Shown piece after piece: positions 9,604 to 19,319 of a stretch of DNA of 64,000 nt. The position numbers were made by a program, and so were the translations under genes. Under the pieces are notes generated by a model. It saw only the letters and a list, made by a program, of their open reading frames with translations. It searched no databases and was not told where the DNA came from. The DNA comes from Chitiniphilus purpureus (GTDB taxonomy: Bacteria; Pseudomonadota; Gammaproteobacteria; Burkholderiales; Chitinibacteraceae), in NCBI RefSeq assembly GCF_025642115.1, contig NZ_CP106753.1:891501-955500 (forward strand), given 5' to 3'. Every line of letters starts with the position of its first letter. Position 1 is the stretch's first letter.

Positions 9604-10323
9604 ATGCCCATTGCCACCGATCCACCTGCACCATTGGGCACACTGCTGCCGCACTGGCAGCCGCCACCACCGCCATCGGCCGAGGCGGGATTGGGCGGGC
9701 AGTGGTGCCGGCTGCTGCCGGCCCTGGCGGCACGCGATGCCGACGCGCTGTTTGCAGCCCACGCCGAGGATGCGGCAGGCGCGGTATGGACCTATCTGCC
9801 CTTCGGCCCGTTCGCCGCCCCCGCGGACTATGCAGCCTGGCTGGCGCAGGCCTGCCAGGCGCCCGATGAGCGCCACTACACCATCGTCGATGCGCAAGGG
9901 CAGGCGCTGGGCTGTGCCGCGTACCTGCGCATCCAGCCGCGTGCCGGTGCCATCGAGATCGGCAATCTCGCCTTTTCGCCCCGGCTGCAGCGCACCACCG
10001 CGGCAAGCGAGGCGCTGATCCTGCTGATCCGCCATGCCTTCGCACTCGGCTATCGCCGCGTGGAATGGAAATGCAATGCGCTCAACGCGCCGTCACGCGC
10101 CGCTGCCGCGCGGCTGGGCTTCACCTTCGAGGGTATCTTCCGCCAGGCGACGGTGATCAAGGGGCGCAATCGCGACACGGCGTGGTACTCGATCATCGAC
10201 CGCGAATGGCCGGCTCTGGAAGCGGCTTATGCCGCCTGGCTCGATCCGGCCAATTTCGATGCGGCGGGATGCCAGCGCCGACGCCTGTCGGCGCTGACGG
10301 CTGCCGCCCTCAAGGCATCCTGA
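9604..10323 (+). CDS. GNAT acetyltransferase, RimJ/RimL type
   Basis: About 239 residues. It matches the RimJ/RimL-like GNAT pattern: WTYLPFGPF, then IEIGNLAFSP, the acetyl-CoA region near TTAASEALILL, VEWKCNALNAPSR and AAARLGFTFEGIFRQ. The target (amine of a protein, metabolite or drug) is not predictable. Its TGA overlaps the next ATG (TGATG), giving a two-gene GNAT operon. Confidence 0.85.
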   Translation: MPIATDPPAPLGTLLPHWQPPPPPSAEAGLGGQWCRLLPALAARDADALFAAHAEDAAGAVWTYLPFGPFAAPADYAAWLAQACQAPDERHYTIVDAQGQALGCAAYLRIQPRAGAIEIGNLAFSPRLQRTTAASEALILLIRHAFALGYRRVEWKCNALNAPSRAAAARLGFTFEGIFRQATVIKGRNRDTAWYSIIDREWPALEAAYAAWLDPANFDAAGCQRRRLSALTAAALKAS

Positions 10324-11219
10324 TGCCGGGATTGCGCCCGGCGCAGCCGGCCGACCTTGCGTGCATCGCCAGCTGGGTGGCCGACGCCGAGACCCTGTAC
10401 CGGATGTTGCCACGCGCGAGCTTTCCGTTGTCGGTGGCGCAGTTGCAGGCAGTGCTGACGCAGTGCCACGGCGCCAGCGTGCTGGAGGTGGACGGCGCGC
10501 CGGTCGGCTTTGCCGGTTTCATCGAGCATGCGCCGGCTGCACAGGCGACGCTGAGCAGCGTGATCGTCGATCCCGCCCGGCGCCGGCAAGGCTGGGGACG
10601 GGCGCTGATCGAGGCGATGTGTGCGCTGGCGGCCAGCCTTGGCGCCCGGCGGATCAACGCCACCTGCTTCGACCGCAACCTGCCGGCGCTGACGCTCTAT
10701 CAGGCGGCGGGCTTTCAGCCGGCCGGCTGGGAGATGCGCATCGATCCATGGCAGCAACAGCACATCGCATTCAAGCTGACGCGTCCGCTCGAACAGGGGC
10801 ACACCGTCGGCGGGATCTGCTACAGCGACGAGCCCGAGCGTATCGACTTTGGCTGGTTGACCGCGCAGCTCACGCGTTGCTACTGGTGCGAGGGCATCGA
10901 CGAGGCGCGCGTGCGCGATGCCGCCGCCGGATCGGCCGTGCTGGTCGGCGCCTACCACGGCACACGGCAGGTCGGCTACGCGCGGATCGTGTCCGACCGG
11001 GCGCGCTTTGCGTATCTCGCGGACGTGGTGGTCGACCCGACCCACCGGGGGCAGGGCATCGCCACCGAGATGGTGCGCACGCTGCTCGCGCACCCCGGGC
11101 TGGCCCAGGTGGAACACTGCTACCTGCTGACGCGCGACGCGCACCGGCTCTACCGGCCGCTGGGTTTCGAGGTGTTCCCGGCGCCGGAGCGCTTCATGCG
11201 GCGCAGCCGCCCGGCGTGA
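10323..11219 (+). CDS. Tandem two-domain GNAT acetyltransferase
   Basis: About 298 residues made of two GNAT folds. Domain 1 (about 1-155) has [19 protein letters not shown] as its acetyl-CoA loop and [10 protein letters not shown] near its end. Domain 2 (about 165-298) has [17 protein letters not shown] and [12 protein letters not shown]. Both acetyl-CoA loops (R/Q-x-x-G-x-G/A) look intact, so both halves could be active. It is coupled by a one-base overlap to another GNAT gene. Confidence 0.85.
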   Translation: MPGLRPAQPADLACIASWVADAETLYRMLPRASFPLSVAQLQAVLTQCHGASVLEVDGAPVGFAGFIEHAPAAQATLSSVIVDPARRRQGWGRALIEAMCALAASLGARRINATCFDRNLPALTLYQAAGFQPAGWEMRIDPWQQQHIAFKLTRPLEQGHTVGGICYSDEPERIDFGWLTAQLTRCYWCEGIDEARVRDAAAGSAVLVGAYHGTRQVGYARIVSDRARFAYLADVVVDPTHRGQGIATEMVRTLLAHPGLAQVEHCYLLTRDAHRLYRPLGFEVFPAPERFMRRSRPA

Positions 11220-11277
11220 CCGCGCCCATGGACCGGCGTGGCATAATCGCCTTCTTTGCATGTACGGAATGTTCGCC

Positions 11278-12156
11278 ATGGCCGGCCTGACCACCACCCA
11301 CCTGACCAGTCTCAAGAAGATCTATTCCGGCAAGGTGCGCGATCTGTACGAGATCGACGAGCGGCGCATGTTGATGATTGCCACCGATCGCCTGTCGGCG
11401 TTCGATGTGATCCTGGCCGAACCGATTCCGGACAAGGGCAAGATCCTGACCGCGATCTCCAATTTCTGGTTCGAGCTGCTCAAGCATGAGGTGCCCAGCC
11501 ATTTCACCGGCGATCGGCCCGAGGACGTGGTCAGCCCCGCCGAGCGTGCGCAGGTGGAAGGCCGCGCAGTCGTGGTCAAACGGCTCAAGCCGGTGCCGGT
11601 GGAGGCCATCGTGCGCGGTTACCTCGCCGGGTCAGGCTGGAAGGAGTACCGCCAGTCGGGCACGGTGTGCGGCATCCCGCTGCCTGCCGGTCTGCGCGAG
11701 GCGGACCGCCTGCCGCAGCCCATCTTCACGCCCAGCACCAAGGCGGCGGTGGGCGATCACGACGAGAACATCAGCTACGCGCGCTGCGAGGAACTGCTGG
11801 GCGTGGAGCTGGCGGCCAAGGTGCGCGACACCGCGATCGCGCTCTACCGCAGGGCGGCCGAGTTCGCCGCCACCCGCGGCATCATCATCGCTGACACCAA
11901 GTTTGAGTTCGGCCTGGACGGGAACGGCACGTTGACGCTGATGGATGAGGCGCTGACACCTGATTCCAGCCGCTTCTGGCCGGCCGACGAATATGTGCCC
12001 GGCACCAACCCGCCCAGCTACGACAAGCAGTTCGTGCGCGACTGGCTCGAATCGACCGGCTGGGACAAGACCCCGCCGGCCCCGGCGTTGCCTGATGAGG
12101 TGGCCCGCAGGACCGCGGCCAAATACCGCGAGGCGCTCGACAGGCTGCTCGGCTGA
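11278..12156 (+). CDS. purC: SAICAR synthetase
   Basis: Phosphoribosylaminoimidazole-succinocarboxamide synthase, de novo purine pathway, about 292 residues. Signatures are [46 protein letters not shown] and [10 protein letters not shown]. The length and the ATDRLSAFD form match the longer yeast-like type rather than the roughly 237-residue E. coli type. ATG 11278 aligns with the normal N-terminus; a frame-compatible ATG at 11260 would add six residues. Confidence 0.95.
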   Translation: MAGLTTTHLTSLKKIYSGKVRDLYEIDERRMLMIATDRLSAFDVILAEPIPDKGKILTAISNFWFELLKHEVPSHFTGDRPEDVVSPAERAQVEGRAVVVKRLKPVPVEAIVRGYLAGSGWKEYRQSGTVCGIPLPAGLREADRLPQPIFTPSTKAAVGDHDENISYARCEELLGVELAAKVRDTAIALYRRAAEFAATRGIIIADTKFEFGLDGNGTLTLMDEALTPDSSRFWPADEYVPGTNPPSYDKQFVRDWLESTGWDKTPPAPALPDEVARRTAAKYREALDRLLG

Positions 12157-12172
12157 CCCGGCCCCTCGCAGG

Positions 12173-13390
12173 TCACAGGAAGCAGCGGTAGGTGGCGATG
12201 CCGTACAGCAGCGCCACTGCCGCTGTCACGTAGTACAGGCTCGTCACCGCCTCCACCTGCGGCGCTTCCTCGTCGCGATACAGCATCAACAGGGCCAGCG
12301 GCACGATGTAGTAGCGCTGCTCGATCAGCCAGGATGGCAATACCGCCAGTACGCCGAACAGTCCCAGCAGCAGCCGGTCATGGCGCCCTTTGGCGCGCGC
12401 GAGAAAATCGAAGAACGCAATGGCCATCGGCAGGAAGAAGGCGATCTTCATCATTGCCGAGGAGGTGATCAGCTGCAACAGCCAATTGCGCAGGAAATAG
12501 TGCTCCAATAGATGGTTGTACGGGTGCGTATTGTTGAAGGTGAACAAATAGAACAGGAAAAGACAGGCCAATCCGATCGGTGCCAGTGATTGATTGCGGA
12601 TGTAATCCACGGTATTGCGCAGATTGGCAATAATGGCCGGCAGGAACAGGATGGAATAGATCAGCAGCAGGAAATAGAAATTGCCCGAATGGATGCCGCT
12701 TGCCGGATGTGCCCAGCGATCCCCCACCGCGACGCCGCCGTTGTAGACAACGAACGCCGCAAAGCCGATCCCGCCCAGGATGAAGGCCCAGCACCGGCGC
12801 GCCAGCGTCTTCAGCCGCTGGCTGTCCCAGACGCGGCCGGGGGCCTGCAGATGGCACAGCATCGGTATCATCGCCATCCAGACCACATTGTTCTGCCGTA
12901 CCGTCAGGCTGAGCAGGCAGACCAGGGCCGACGCGGTCCATTGGCCGCACAGCGCCAGATACAGCCCGGCGAGCACCAGCGCGAGGCCCAGCACATCGGT
13001 GTAGGCGAGGAAGAAGAACGGCAGGATGATCGGAAAGAACACAAACTGCACCAGCCGCGCCAGCTCGACCCTGCCCTGGATGCGGCGCAGCAGCAGCGTG
13101 AACACACCGATCAGCGCCAGGCCGAACACCATGTTGACACCGCGGATCATCGGCAGCGTCAATTCGCCGAATGGCCAGATCAACCAGGCAAGCAGCAGAT
13201 GATAGCCGGGCACGGTGGTCAGCGCCGGTTCCAGCGTATAGTCGCCAGCGAAGAAACGCCTGATCTGTGCCTGGTGGATCTGTTCATCCACCAGCAGATT
13301 GGCGTTCTTCAGATAAAAGAAGACCGCGATCACGAATAGATAAAGAAAAGCATAAGCAATATGCTTTTCGGACCACTTGGACATTGCCAT
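12173..13390 (-). CDS. ALG10-like integral-membrane glycosyltransferase
   Basis: About 405 residues with ten or more hydrophobic segments. An early loop (HQAQIRRFFAGDY, then TTVPGYHLLL), a YTDVLGL motif and a VRQNNVVWMA motif resemble the DIE2/ALG10 glucosyltransferase family (x-E-x-x-H-x-x-Q, TTPPGLY, YTD, RQTNIxW). In eukaryotes ALG10 adds the last glucose to a dolichol-linked oligosaccharide; the bacterial substrate is unknown, presumably a polyprenyl-linked sugar. ATG 13390 has GAGGAG directly upstream. It lies convergent with purC and is not in a visible glycan gene cluster. GC content looks lower than that of its neighbours. Confidence 0.65.
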   Translation of the reverse strand: MAMSKWSEKHIAYAFLYLFVIAVFFYLKNANLLVDEQIHQAQIRRFFAGDYTLEPALTTVPGYHLLLAWLIWPFGELTLPMIRGVNMVFGLALIGVFTLLLRRIQGRVELARLVQFVFFPIILPFFFLAYTDVLGLALVLAGLYLALCGQWTASALVCLLSLTVRQNNVVWMAMIPMLCHLQAPGRVWDSQRLKTLARRCWAFILGGIGFAAFVVYNGGVAVGDRWAHPASGIHSGNFYFLLLIYSILFLPAIIANLRNTVDYIRNQSLAPIGLACLFLFYLFTFNNTHPYNHLLEHYFLRNWLLQLITSSAMMKIAFFLPMAIAFFDFLARAKGRHDRLLLGLFGVLAVLPSWLIEQRYYIVPLALLMLYRDEEAPQVEAVTSLYYVTAAVALLYGIATYRCFL

Positions 13391-13664
13391 CACTCCTCTC
13401 CAGGCCGGTGGCTGCCCGGTTTGGCGGGGCTCCCCGGTCAATAATTAGAATATTCGGATATGCAATGAAACGGCTTTGCCGATTCACGGGAATAAAAATA
13501 AATGACGGCGGGCTTATTTACTAGGCGGGGTGGCTGCCGCTGGAGTAGCGTATTGCGGCCTTGCAGCAGAAAGGCAGGCGTCGGTCCGTCAGGCCGGCCC
13601 GGCAGCGGGTGTGGTCGGGTGGGACAGCGAGGGTGGGACGCCGCGCAGGCGTCGGGAGGACAAC

Positions 13665-14282
13665 ATGTACTACGGTGAACGTTTCAACAGTTACACCCAT
13701 CTGGTCGGTGCCGTGCTGGCGTTGGCCGGCATGGTCTTCGCCATTGTCTGGGCCGGCATGGCGGGCGATCCATGGAAGATCGTCGGCGTCTCGATCTATG
13801 GCTTCACGCTGTTCGCGCTCTATACCATCTCCACGCTCTATCACGCGCTGCGCGGGCGCGCCAAGGCGGTGCTGCAGCGGCTGGACCATTGCGCGATCTA
13901 CCTCTTGATCGCCGGCAGCTATACCCCGTTCACGCTGGTGACGCTGCGCGGTGCCTGGGGCTGGAGCCTGTTCGGCGTCAACTGGGGACTGGCGGTGCTC
14001 GGGATCGTGCAGGAACTGTGGATCGGCAGGCGTACCCGTGCGCTGTCACTGCTGATCTATGTGCTGATGGGTTGGCTGATCCTGCTGGCGATGGGCCCGC
14101 TGGTCGCCGCGCTCGCCCCGGCGGGATTGGGGTGGTTGGCCGCCGGCGGCGCCTTCTACACCGTCGGCATCGTCTTTTTCGTGCTCGACGAGCGCATCAG
14201 GCATGGCCACGGCATCTGGCATCTGTTTGTCCTGGCGGGCAGCATCTGCCAGTACATCAGCATTGTGGGCTATGTGCACTGA
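13665..14282 (+). CDS. Hemolysin III / YqfA family membrane protein
   Basis: About 205 residues with seven predicted membrane helices. It starts YYGERFNSYTHLVGAVLALAG, the family's conserved first helix with S/THLVG, and keeps STLYHAL and DHCAIYLLIAGSYTPF, plus a C-terminal HLFVLAGS histidine. These are the metal-site residues of the PAQR/hemolysin III superfamily. Despite the name, most members have no proven haemolytic role. GGGAGGA precedes ATG 13665. Confidence 0.92.
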   Translation: MYYGERFNSYTHLVGAVLALAGMVFAIVWAGMAGDPWKIVGVSIYGFTLFALYTISTLYHALRGRAKAVLQRLDHCAIYLLIAGSYTPFTLVTLRGAWGWSLFGVNWGLAVLGIVQELWIGRRTRALSLLIYVLMGWLILLAMGPLVAALAPAGLGWLAAGGAFYTVGIVFFVLDERIRHGHGIWHLFVLAGSICQYISIVGYVH

Positions 14283-14291
14283 GCGGCGCGC

Positions 14292-15062
14292 TCAGAATTC
14301 GATCGTCTGCCCCTGCGCCAGCCGGGCAATGCGGTAGTGTCCGCCGCTGGCCAGCACCTCGCGCATGGTCAGTTCCTGATCGGCAGGCTTCAGATGCGTG
14401 ATCAGGATCTGGACCTGCTCGGGACGGGCCAGTTGCGACAGCGCCGCGATCAACTGCCGGGGCGAGAAATGGCGGGAGACCTCGGCCAGCGCCTGCTCGT
14501 GGTCGGCGAAGGCGGTCTCGATGATCAGCGTGGCAAGTTGCGGCAGGGCGTTCACCGCGCCCCAGAATTCGGCGCAATCGGCGGTGTCGCCGGAGAACAC
14601 CAGGGTGCTGTGGCCTGAATCGAGCGCGTAGGCGAGTGCCGGCACCGTATGGCGCACCGGCAGCGCGGTGATCCCGCAGCCGGCGGCGCTGCGGGTCTCG
14701 CCGGCCTCGAACGTGCAAAGGCGCAGCATGCCCGCCTCGGGTGACGGGATGGCGGTGAAGTCCGGCCAGATCCGCCAGTTGAACACGTGCTCGCGCAGCG
14801 CCGCCAGCGTGGCGCTGCAGCCATGCACCGTGATGGGCTGCGTGCGCTTGCTGAACACGGTATCGATCAGCATGGGCAGGCAGGCGATGTGATCCATGTG
14901 CGCGTGCGTGAGGAACACGTGGTCGATCTGCGCGAGCTCGTCCATCGTCAGCTCGCCCAATCCGGTGCCGGCATCGATCAGTACATGCCGGCCAAGCAGG
15001 AGCGCGGTGGTCCGGTTGCCTGCGCCGATCCCGCCGCTGCAGCCAAGGATGCGAAGTTGCAT
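14292..15062 (-). CDS. Metallo-beta-lactamase-fold cyclic nucleotide phosphodiesterase-like protein
   Basis: About 256 residues. The metal-binding motif is THAHMDH, with LRILGCSGG at the N-terminus, FSGDTADC in the middle and a final ITHLKP, the pattern seen in class II cAMP-phosphodiesterase-like hydrolases. The internal ATG at 15062 (QLRIL after it) fits the family start; an ATG at 15077 is also possible. It is the 3'-most gene of the FHA/PP2C/kinase block, with about 65 bases between, so it may be co-transcribed and could add a second-messenger arm to that block. Confidence 0.75.
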   Translation of the reverse strand: MQLRILGCSGGIGAGNRTTALLLGRHVLIDAGTGLGELTMDELAQIDHVFLTHAHMDHIACLPMLIDTVFSKRTQPITVHGCSATLAALREHVFNWRIWPDFTAIPSPEAGMLRLCTFEAGETRSAAGCGITALPVRHTVPALAYALDSGHSTLVFSGDTADCAEFWGAVNALPQLATLIIETAFADHEQALAEVSRHFSPRQLIAALSQLARPEQVQILITHLKPADQELTMREVLASGGHYRIARLAQGQTIEF

Positions 15063-15126
15063 GGATTCCTGTCTCAAACGTTCAAATTGCCGGGTAGGCC
15101 GCAGCGGGCGGCCGCCGGCGCCGCGC

Positions 15127-15819
15127 TCAACGCAGGAAGAACACCATCTGCACGCCCATCACCTCGATCAGGTCCTCGTCCCTGAGCGGGCGGACCGTGG
15201 CGCCGATCTCGGCGCCATTGACCAAGGGCGTCCTATGGCCTTCGGCATGGGCAAGCATATAACCCTGCGGCAGCCGGTTGATCAGCGCCACCTGGACGCC
15301 GACCTTGCCCACCCGGGTGCTGGCCTTGTCCAGCGGCAGCTCGCGCCCAGCGTTGGTGCCGCTGATCACCTTGAGCACGCCGGTGGCACCGGCCGGGGGC
15401 CGTACTACGGCCGGGGCAGGGCGTGCCGCCGTTGCCGCAGCCGTAGCCGTAGCCGCTTTCGGCGCAGGCGGGGCCGGTGGCTTGGCTGCGCTGCGGATCA
15501 TCATGGTCTTGTCGAAATCGTCGCTGGGCGCCGCGGCCTGCCAGTACTTGAGCAGGTACTTGCCGACCGTGACCTCGTCGCCGTTGCGCAACAGCTGACG
15601 TTGCACCGGCTTGCCGTTGACCAACGTGCCATTGGTGCTCTCCAGGTCTTCGACGAACACATCAGCGCCGATCCGGTCGAGCGCTGCGTGCTGGCCCGAT
15701 ACCGCGAGATTCTCGATCTGGATGTCATTGGTCGGCCGCCGCCCTATGGTGGTGCGCTCGCGCGTCAGCCGGAATTCCTTGATCACGTTGCCATCCAGGC
15801 ATAACAGGATTTTTGCCAT
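15127..15819 (-). CDS. FHA-domain protein
   Basis: About 230 residues. Residues 20-95 form a forkhead-associated domain: TIGRRPTNDIQI (the Gly-Arg of the phosphothreonine pocket), VSGQHA, then ESTNGTLVNG and LRNGDEVTVG. An Ala/Pro linker (about 110-145) separates it from a second FHA-like beta region (RVGKVG to FFLR) that lacks a clear SxxH. An FHA protein beside a Ser/Thr kinase and phosphatase is probably the phospho-threonine reader of that system. ATG 15819 follows a purine-rich stretch. Confidence 0.87.
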   Translation of the reverse strand: MAKILLCLDGNVIKEFRLTRERTTIGRRPTNDIQIENLAVSGQHAALDRIGADVFVEDLESTNGTLVNGKPVQRQLLRNGDEVTVGKYLLKYWQAAAPSDDFDKTMMIRSAAKPPAPPAPKAATATAAATAARPAPAVVRPPAGATGVLKVISGTNAGRELPLDKASTRVGKVGVQVALINRLPQGYMLAHAEGHRTPLVNGAEIGATVRPLRDEDLIEVMGVQMVFFLR

Positions 15820-15851
15820 TTTTCTGTTCCACTCTCTCTTGCCGCTGCCTG

Positions 15852-16685
15852 CTACGACCGGTTGCCGAACAGCGAGGACATCTTGCGCCACAACGCCGGC
15901 TGCGCCGGGTAGGGTTTGCGTATCGCGACCAGCAGCACCGAGACGTTGTCCCGTCCGCCCGCTGCATTGGCACGCCCGACGAGCTCGGCCGCGGCGCCCG
16001 GCAGATCGTGGTGCGCCCCGGACAGGACCTCGGCGATCTCGTCGTCCTCGATCATGTCGTTGAGCCCATCCGAGCACAGCAGGTAGAGATCGCCCGGGGC
16101 GGCGGCGAAGTCGTTCAGCTCGGTCTCGACATCCGGGTCGATGCCGACCGCGCGGGTCACCAGGTTCTTGTTGCCGGCGTAGCGGGCCTCCTCGGGTGTG
16201 ATCAGGCCGCTGTCGAGCTGCTCCTGCAGGAACGAGTGATCGCGCGTGAGTTGCTGCAGCACCCCGTCGCGCAGCCGGTAGCAGCGCGAATCGCCCACAT
16301 GGGCAAGGACCACCCGGTTGTCGAAGAACAGCGCGACCACCAGCGTCGTACCCATGCCGGCGCACTGCGGCTGTGCCAGCGCGGTGCCGTAGATCGCCGC
16401 GTTGGCCCGCTGCACCGCGGTCTCCAAGAGCGAGTGGCCGTGGGGCACGCCATGCAGGTCCCGCAGGTGGGCGGCGCGGGCCGACAACCCCTCGCGTACC
16501 GTGTGCGCCAGCATCTGCACCGCGATGCCGCTCGCGACCTCGCCGGCGTTGTAGCCACCCATGCCGTCGGCGAGCACGGCGTAGCCCAGCGTGGGGTCGA
16601 ACCCCAGCGCATCCTCGTTGTGGTCGCGTACGAGACCGGCGTCGGTCAATCCGGTCATCTGCAGCGAGCGGCTCAGATCAGCCAT
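15852..16685 (-). CDS. PP2C-family Ser/Thr phosphatase
   Basis: About 277 residues. The PP2C metal motifs are present in order: VRDHNEDA, LADGMGGYNAGE, ALFFDNRVVLAHVGDSRCYRL, LLCSDGLNDMIEDD and GGRDNVSVLLV. No membrane segment is seen, so it is cytoplasmic. The start codon overlaps the end of the upstream kinase gene by eight bases, so the kinase and its likely counter-acting phosphatase are translationally coupled. Confidence 0.93.
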   Translation of the reverse strand: MADLSRSLQMTGLTDAGLVRDHNEDALGFDPTLGYAVLADGMGGYNAGEVASGIAVQMLAHTVREGLSARAAHLRDLHGVPHGHSLLETAVQRANAAIYGTALAQPQCAGMGTTLVVALFFDNRVVLAHVGDSRCYRLRDGVLQQLTRDHSFLQEQLDSGLITPEEARYAGNKNLVTRAVGIDPDVETELNDFAAAPGDLYLLCSDGLNDMIEDDEIAEVLSGAHHDLPGAAAELVGRANAAGGRDNVSVLLVAIRKPYPAQPALWRKMSSLFGNRS

Positions 16686-19188
16686 GTTCGGCCCTCTGCT
16701 TGAGCCCTGCCTCGAGCTTGGCGCAAGCCGCAGCGAAATGGGCCCCGCTCTGGAATCGGCTCTCGACGTCTTTTTGCAGGGCTTTCATGATTATCGCCGC
16801 CAGCATGCCCGGAATCCGGGCGTTCAGGGTCCGGGGGTCGGCCGGCGCGTCGTTGGCAATGCGGAACATCAGCTCGGCCAGCGAATCGCCGTTGAATGGC
16901 AGCCGTCCGGTGACGAGCTGGTAGAGCATCACCCCCAGCGAAAACAGGTCCGAGCGGCCGTCGATGCGCTTGCCGGACAGCTGCTCGGGCGACATGTAGG
17001 ACGGTGTGCCCAGCACCATGCCGGTACGGGTGCGGCTGGAGTCGGTGATGCGCGCGATGCCGAAGTCGGTGACCTTGATCGCACCGGTATCGGGCTCGTA
17101 CATCACGTTGGCCGGCTTGATGTCCCGGTGCACCACGCCTTGCGCGTGCGCGTAGTCCAGCGCCTCGGCGACCTGGCGCGCAATGCCGGCCACGGCGAGG
17201 GTGGGCAGCAGGCTGTCCGGCCGGGTATACGGTGTCAGATCGCGTCCCTTGAGGAATTCCATCGCGATGTAGGCCAGGTCATGTTCCTCGCCGGCGTCGT
17301 AGATGGTGACGATGCTCGGATGGTTCAGACGTCCGGCGGTCTCGGCCTCGCGGAAGAAGCGGTCGCGCGCCTCCTCCAACAGATCGGGCTCGAATTCCTG
17401 CGTCAGCGCCATGGTCTTGATCGCGACCACGCGGCCGATCTTGGGGTCGCGTCCCTGGTAGACCACGCCCATCGCGCCCTTGCCCAGCTCCTTTTCTACC
17501 TGGTAGCGGCCGAGCATGGGCTTCTCCACGTCGCCGCCGGCCAGCAGCACCGTGCCCGCACCGCCGCCGCCGCCGAGCAGCACGGTCTCGGACATCTGCC
17601 TGACCCGCTTGAGCTTGTCGCCCAGATCGCGATAGCCCGGGTCGTGCCGCGCCATGTGGCGGTATACATTCTCGGCCTTGTTGAACTGGCGCTTGCGTTC
17701 GAAATCCAGCGCCAGGTTGTAGAGCAGCTCCATCATGTCGTCGCCGAGCGGAACCCGGCGGAACTTGTCGAATGCCATGTCCAGCTGTCCCTGGCCCTGG
17801 AACGCGAGGCCGAGCATCCGGTTGGATTCGGCCGATTCGGCCGCGCTTTTCTGCTCGCGCTCCTCGGTCACCCAGAAGCGCTTGGTGGTCAACACCGCAT
17901 GACCCAGCAGCAGCAGCGTGGCCGGCATCACCAGCGGCACCCACAGCATCGCCTGGACCATCAGCGTGAACTGCACCAGCAGCAGCACCAGCAGCAGCGC
18001 CGCGGTGGTTCCGGCCGCCGCCGCCGCCTTCAGCCGGGGCAGCGCCAGGATCAGGTAGAGCGCCACCGCCAGCAGCACCGCCATGCCGGTCCAGTGTGCC
18101 CAGGGCGGGCTGACGAAATAGTGTTGCTGCAGCAGCGCGGACACCGCATTGGCCGCCAGCAGCACCGATGGCGTGGCCACCGCGCCGGGCGTCACATAGG
18201 CCGCGCCGACTCCAAGCGCGGTGGCGCCGATCAGCACTGTCTTGCCGCGGTATTTCCCGGCCGGGATCTTGCCGGCCAGCACGTCGTAGAACGAATCGAC
18301 CGGAAAGGCAGCTTCGCCGTCGCGGCTGTAGAAATAGGGCAGCAGGGCGGCGCTGGCGTCGGTGGGCAGGCGCAACCCGCCCAGCTGGACTGACCGTCCC
18401 AGGTCGATGCCGATGTCTCCCGGGCGCAGATTGAGCGTGCGTGCCGCCACCGCCAGCGGGAAGGTGGGGTAAAGGGCATCGAAGTGGCGCACCGCCAGCG
18501 GAATCCGGCGGATCACACCATCCTCGTCCGGCACCAGCGTATCGCCCGCCACCCACACTGCGGCGCTGCCAAGGCGCGGCAGCGGCACGGTGGCGCCGTT
18601 CACCGGCGACGGCCAGCCGTGGCCCGGGTCGCCGGCGGGCTCCAGTTCGGTGCGCGTGACGAAACCGGGCAGTGGCCGGTCGGGCTCGCCCTGCGCCTCG
18701 CCGAAGGTGAACGACATCGGCAGCACCACGTTGCCGGCCGCGGCGATGCTGCGCGCCAACTGGGTATCGGCGTCCAGCTCGTGCAGTGCGGCGTCGAGCT
18801 GGGCACCGAAGCCATGCGGATAGGCTTCGGGATTCTGCAGGAAGCGGCGCTTGAACTGTTGCAGGTAGGGCAGGCCGCGGTCCTGCTGCGGCTCGGTGAA
18901 CTGCACGGTGGTGGCGACGACGCGCGCGCCGCCGGCGGCCAGCCGGTCGATCAGCCGCGCGTGGGTCTCGCGCGACCAGGGCCAGCGGCCGATGTTGTCC
19001 AGGCTCTGCTGGTCGATGGCGATCACCGCGATGCGCGGATCGGGCAGACGCTGGGTCAGCCGCACGCCGGCATCGTAGGCGCGCGCCTCCAACCAGCCCG
19101 CAGCCGGCGTGGCGAACCAGATCGCCAGATACGCCAGGACCACGGCCAGCGCCACGATCCAGTCGCGTCGCCAAAGCGCCCGCTTCAT
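16678..19188 (-). CDS. CHASE2 sensor Ser/Thr protein kinase
   Basis: About 836 residues. After an N-terminal membrane helix (about 10-30) comes a CHASE2 extracytoplasmic sensor (IAVIAIDQQSLDNIGRWPWSR to the ILIGATALGVG-like end), then three or four membrane helices (about 350-430), a helical linker with a TPR-like portion, and a C-terminal kinase domain. The kinase shows GKGAMGVVYQGRD, VAIKTM, HRDIKPANVM, VTDFGIAR and GTPSYMSPEQ, so it looks active. GGGAGAGGG lies just before ATG 19188. With the PP2C and FHA genes it forms a complete signalling set that senses an external ligand. Confidence 0.92.
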   Translation of the reverse strand: MKRALWRRDWIVALAVVLAYLAIWFATPAAGWLEARAYDAGVRLTQRLPDPRIAVIAIDQQSLDNIGRWPWSRETHARLIDRLAAGGARVVATTVQFTEPQQDRGLPYLQQFKRRFLQNPEAYPHGFGAQLDAALHELDADTQLARSIAAAGNVVLPMSFTFGEAQGEPDRPLPGFVTRTELEPAGDPGHGWPSPVNGATVPLPRLGSAAVWVAGDTLVPDEDGVIRRIPLAVRHFDALYPTFPLAVAARTLNLRPGDIGIDLGRSVQLGGLRLPTDASAALLPYFYSRDGEAAFPVDSFYDVLAGKIPAGKYRGKTVLIGATALGVGAAYVTPGAVATPSVLLAANAVSALLQQHYFVSPPWAHWTGMAVLLAVALYLILALPRLKAAAAAGTTAALLLVLLLVQFTLMVQAMLWVPLVMPATLLLLGHAVLTTKRFWVTEEREQKSAAESAESNRMLGLAFQGQGQLDMAFDKFRRVPLGDDMMELLYNLALDFERKRQFNKAENVYRHMARHDPGYRDLGDKLKRVRQMSETVLLGGGGGAGTVLLAGGDVEKPMLGRYQVEKELGKGAMGVVYQGRDPKIGRVVAIKTMALTQEFEPDLLEEARDRFFREAETAGRLNHPSIVTIYDAGEEHDLAYIAMEFLKGRDLTPYTRPDSLLPTLAVAGIARQVAEALDYAHAQGVVHRDIKPANVMYEPDTGAIKVTDFGIARITDSSRTRTGMVLGTPSYMSPEQLSGKRIDGRSDLFSLGVMLYQLVTGRLPFNGDSLAELMFRIANDAPADPRTLNARIPGMLAAIIMKALQKDVESRFQSGAHFAAACAKLEAGLKQRAEHG

Positions 19189-19319
19189 TCCCTCTCCCTG
19201 TCCATCCGGTTTTTCGAGCATCGTACTATCGATATCGCTGACGATGTCCTATCCGGACGGCATTTTGGGGCAAGTGAGACGAAAAGCACACAAGGCGCGC
19301 GTTGCGCCGGCGTGGTGGT

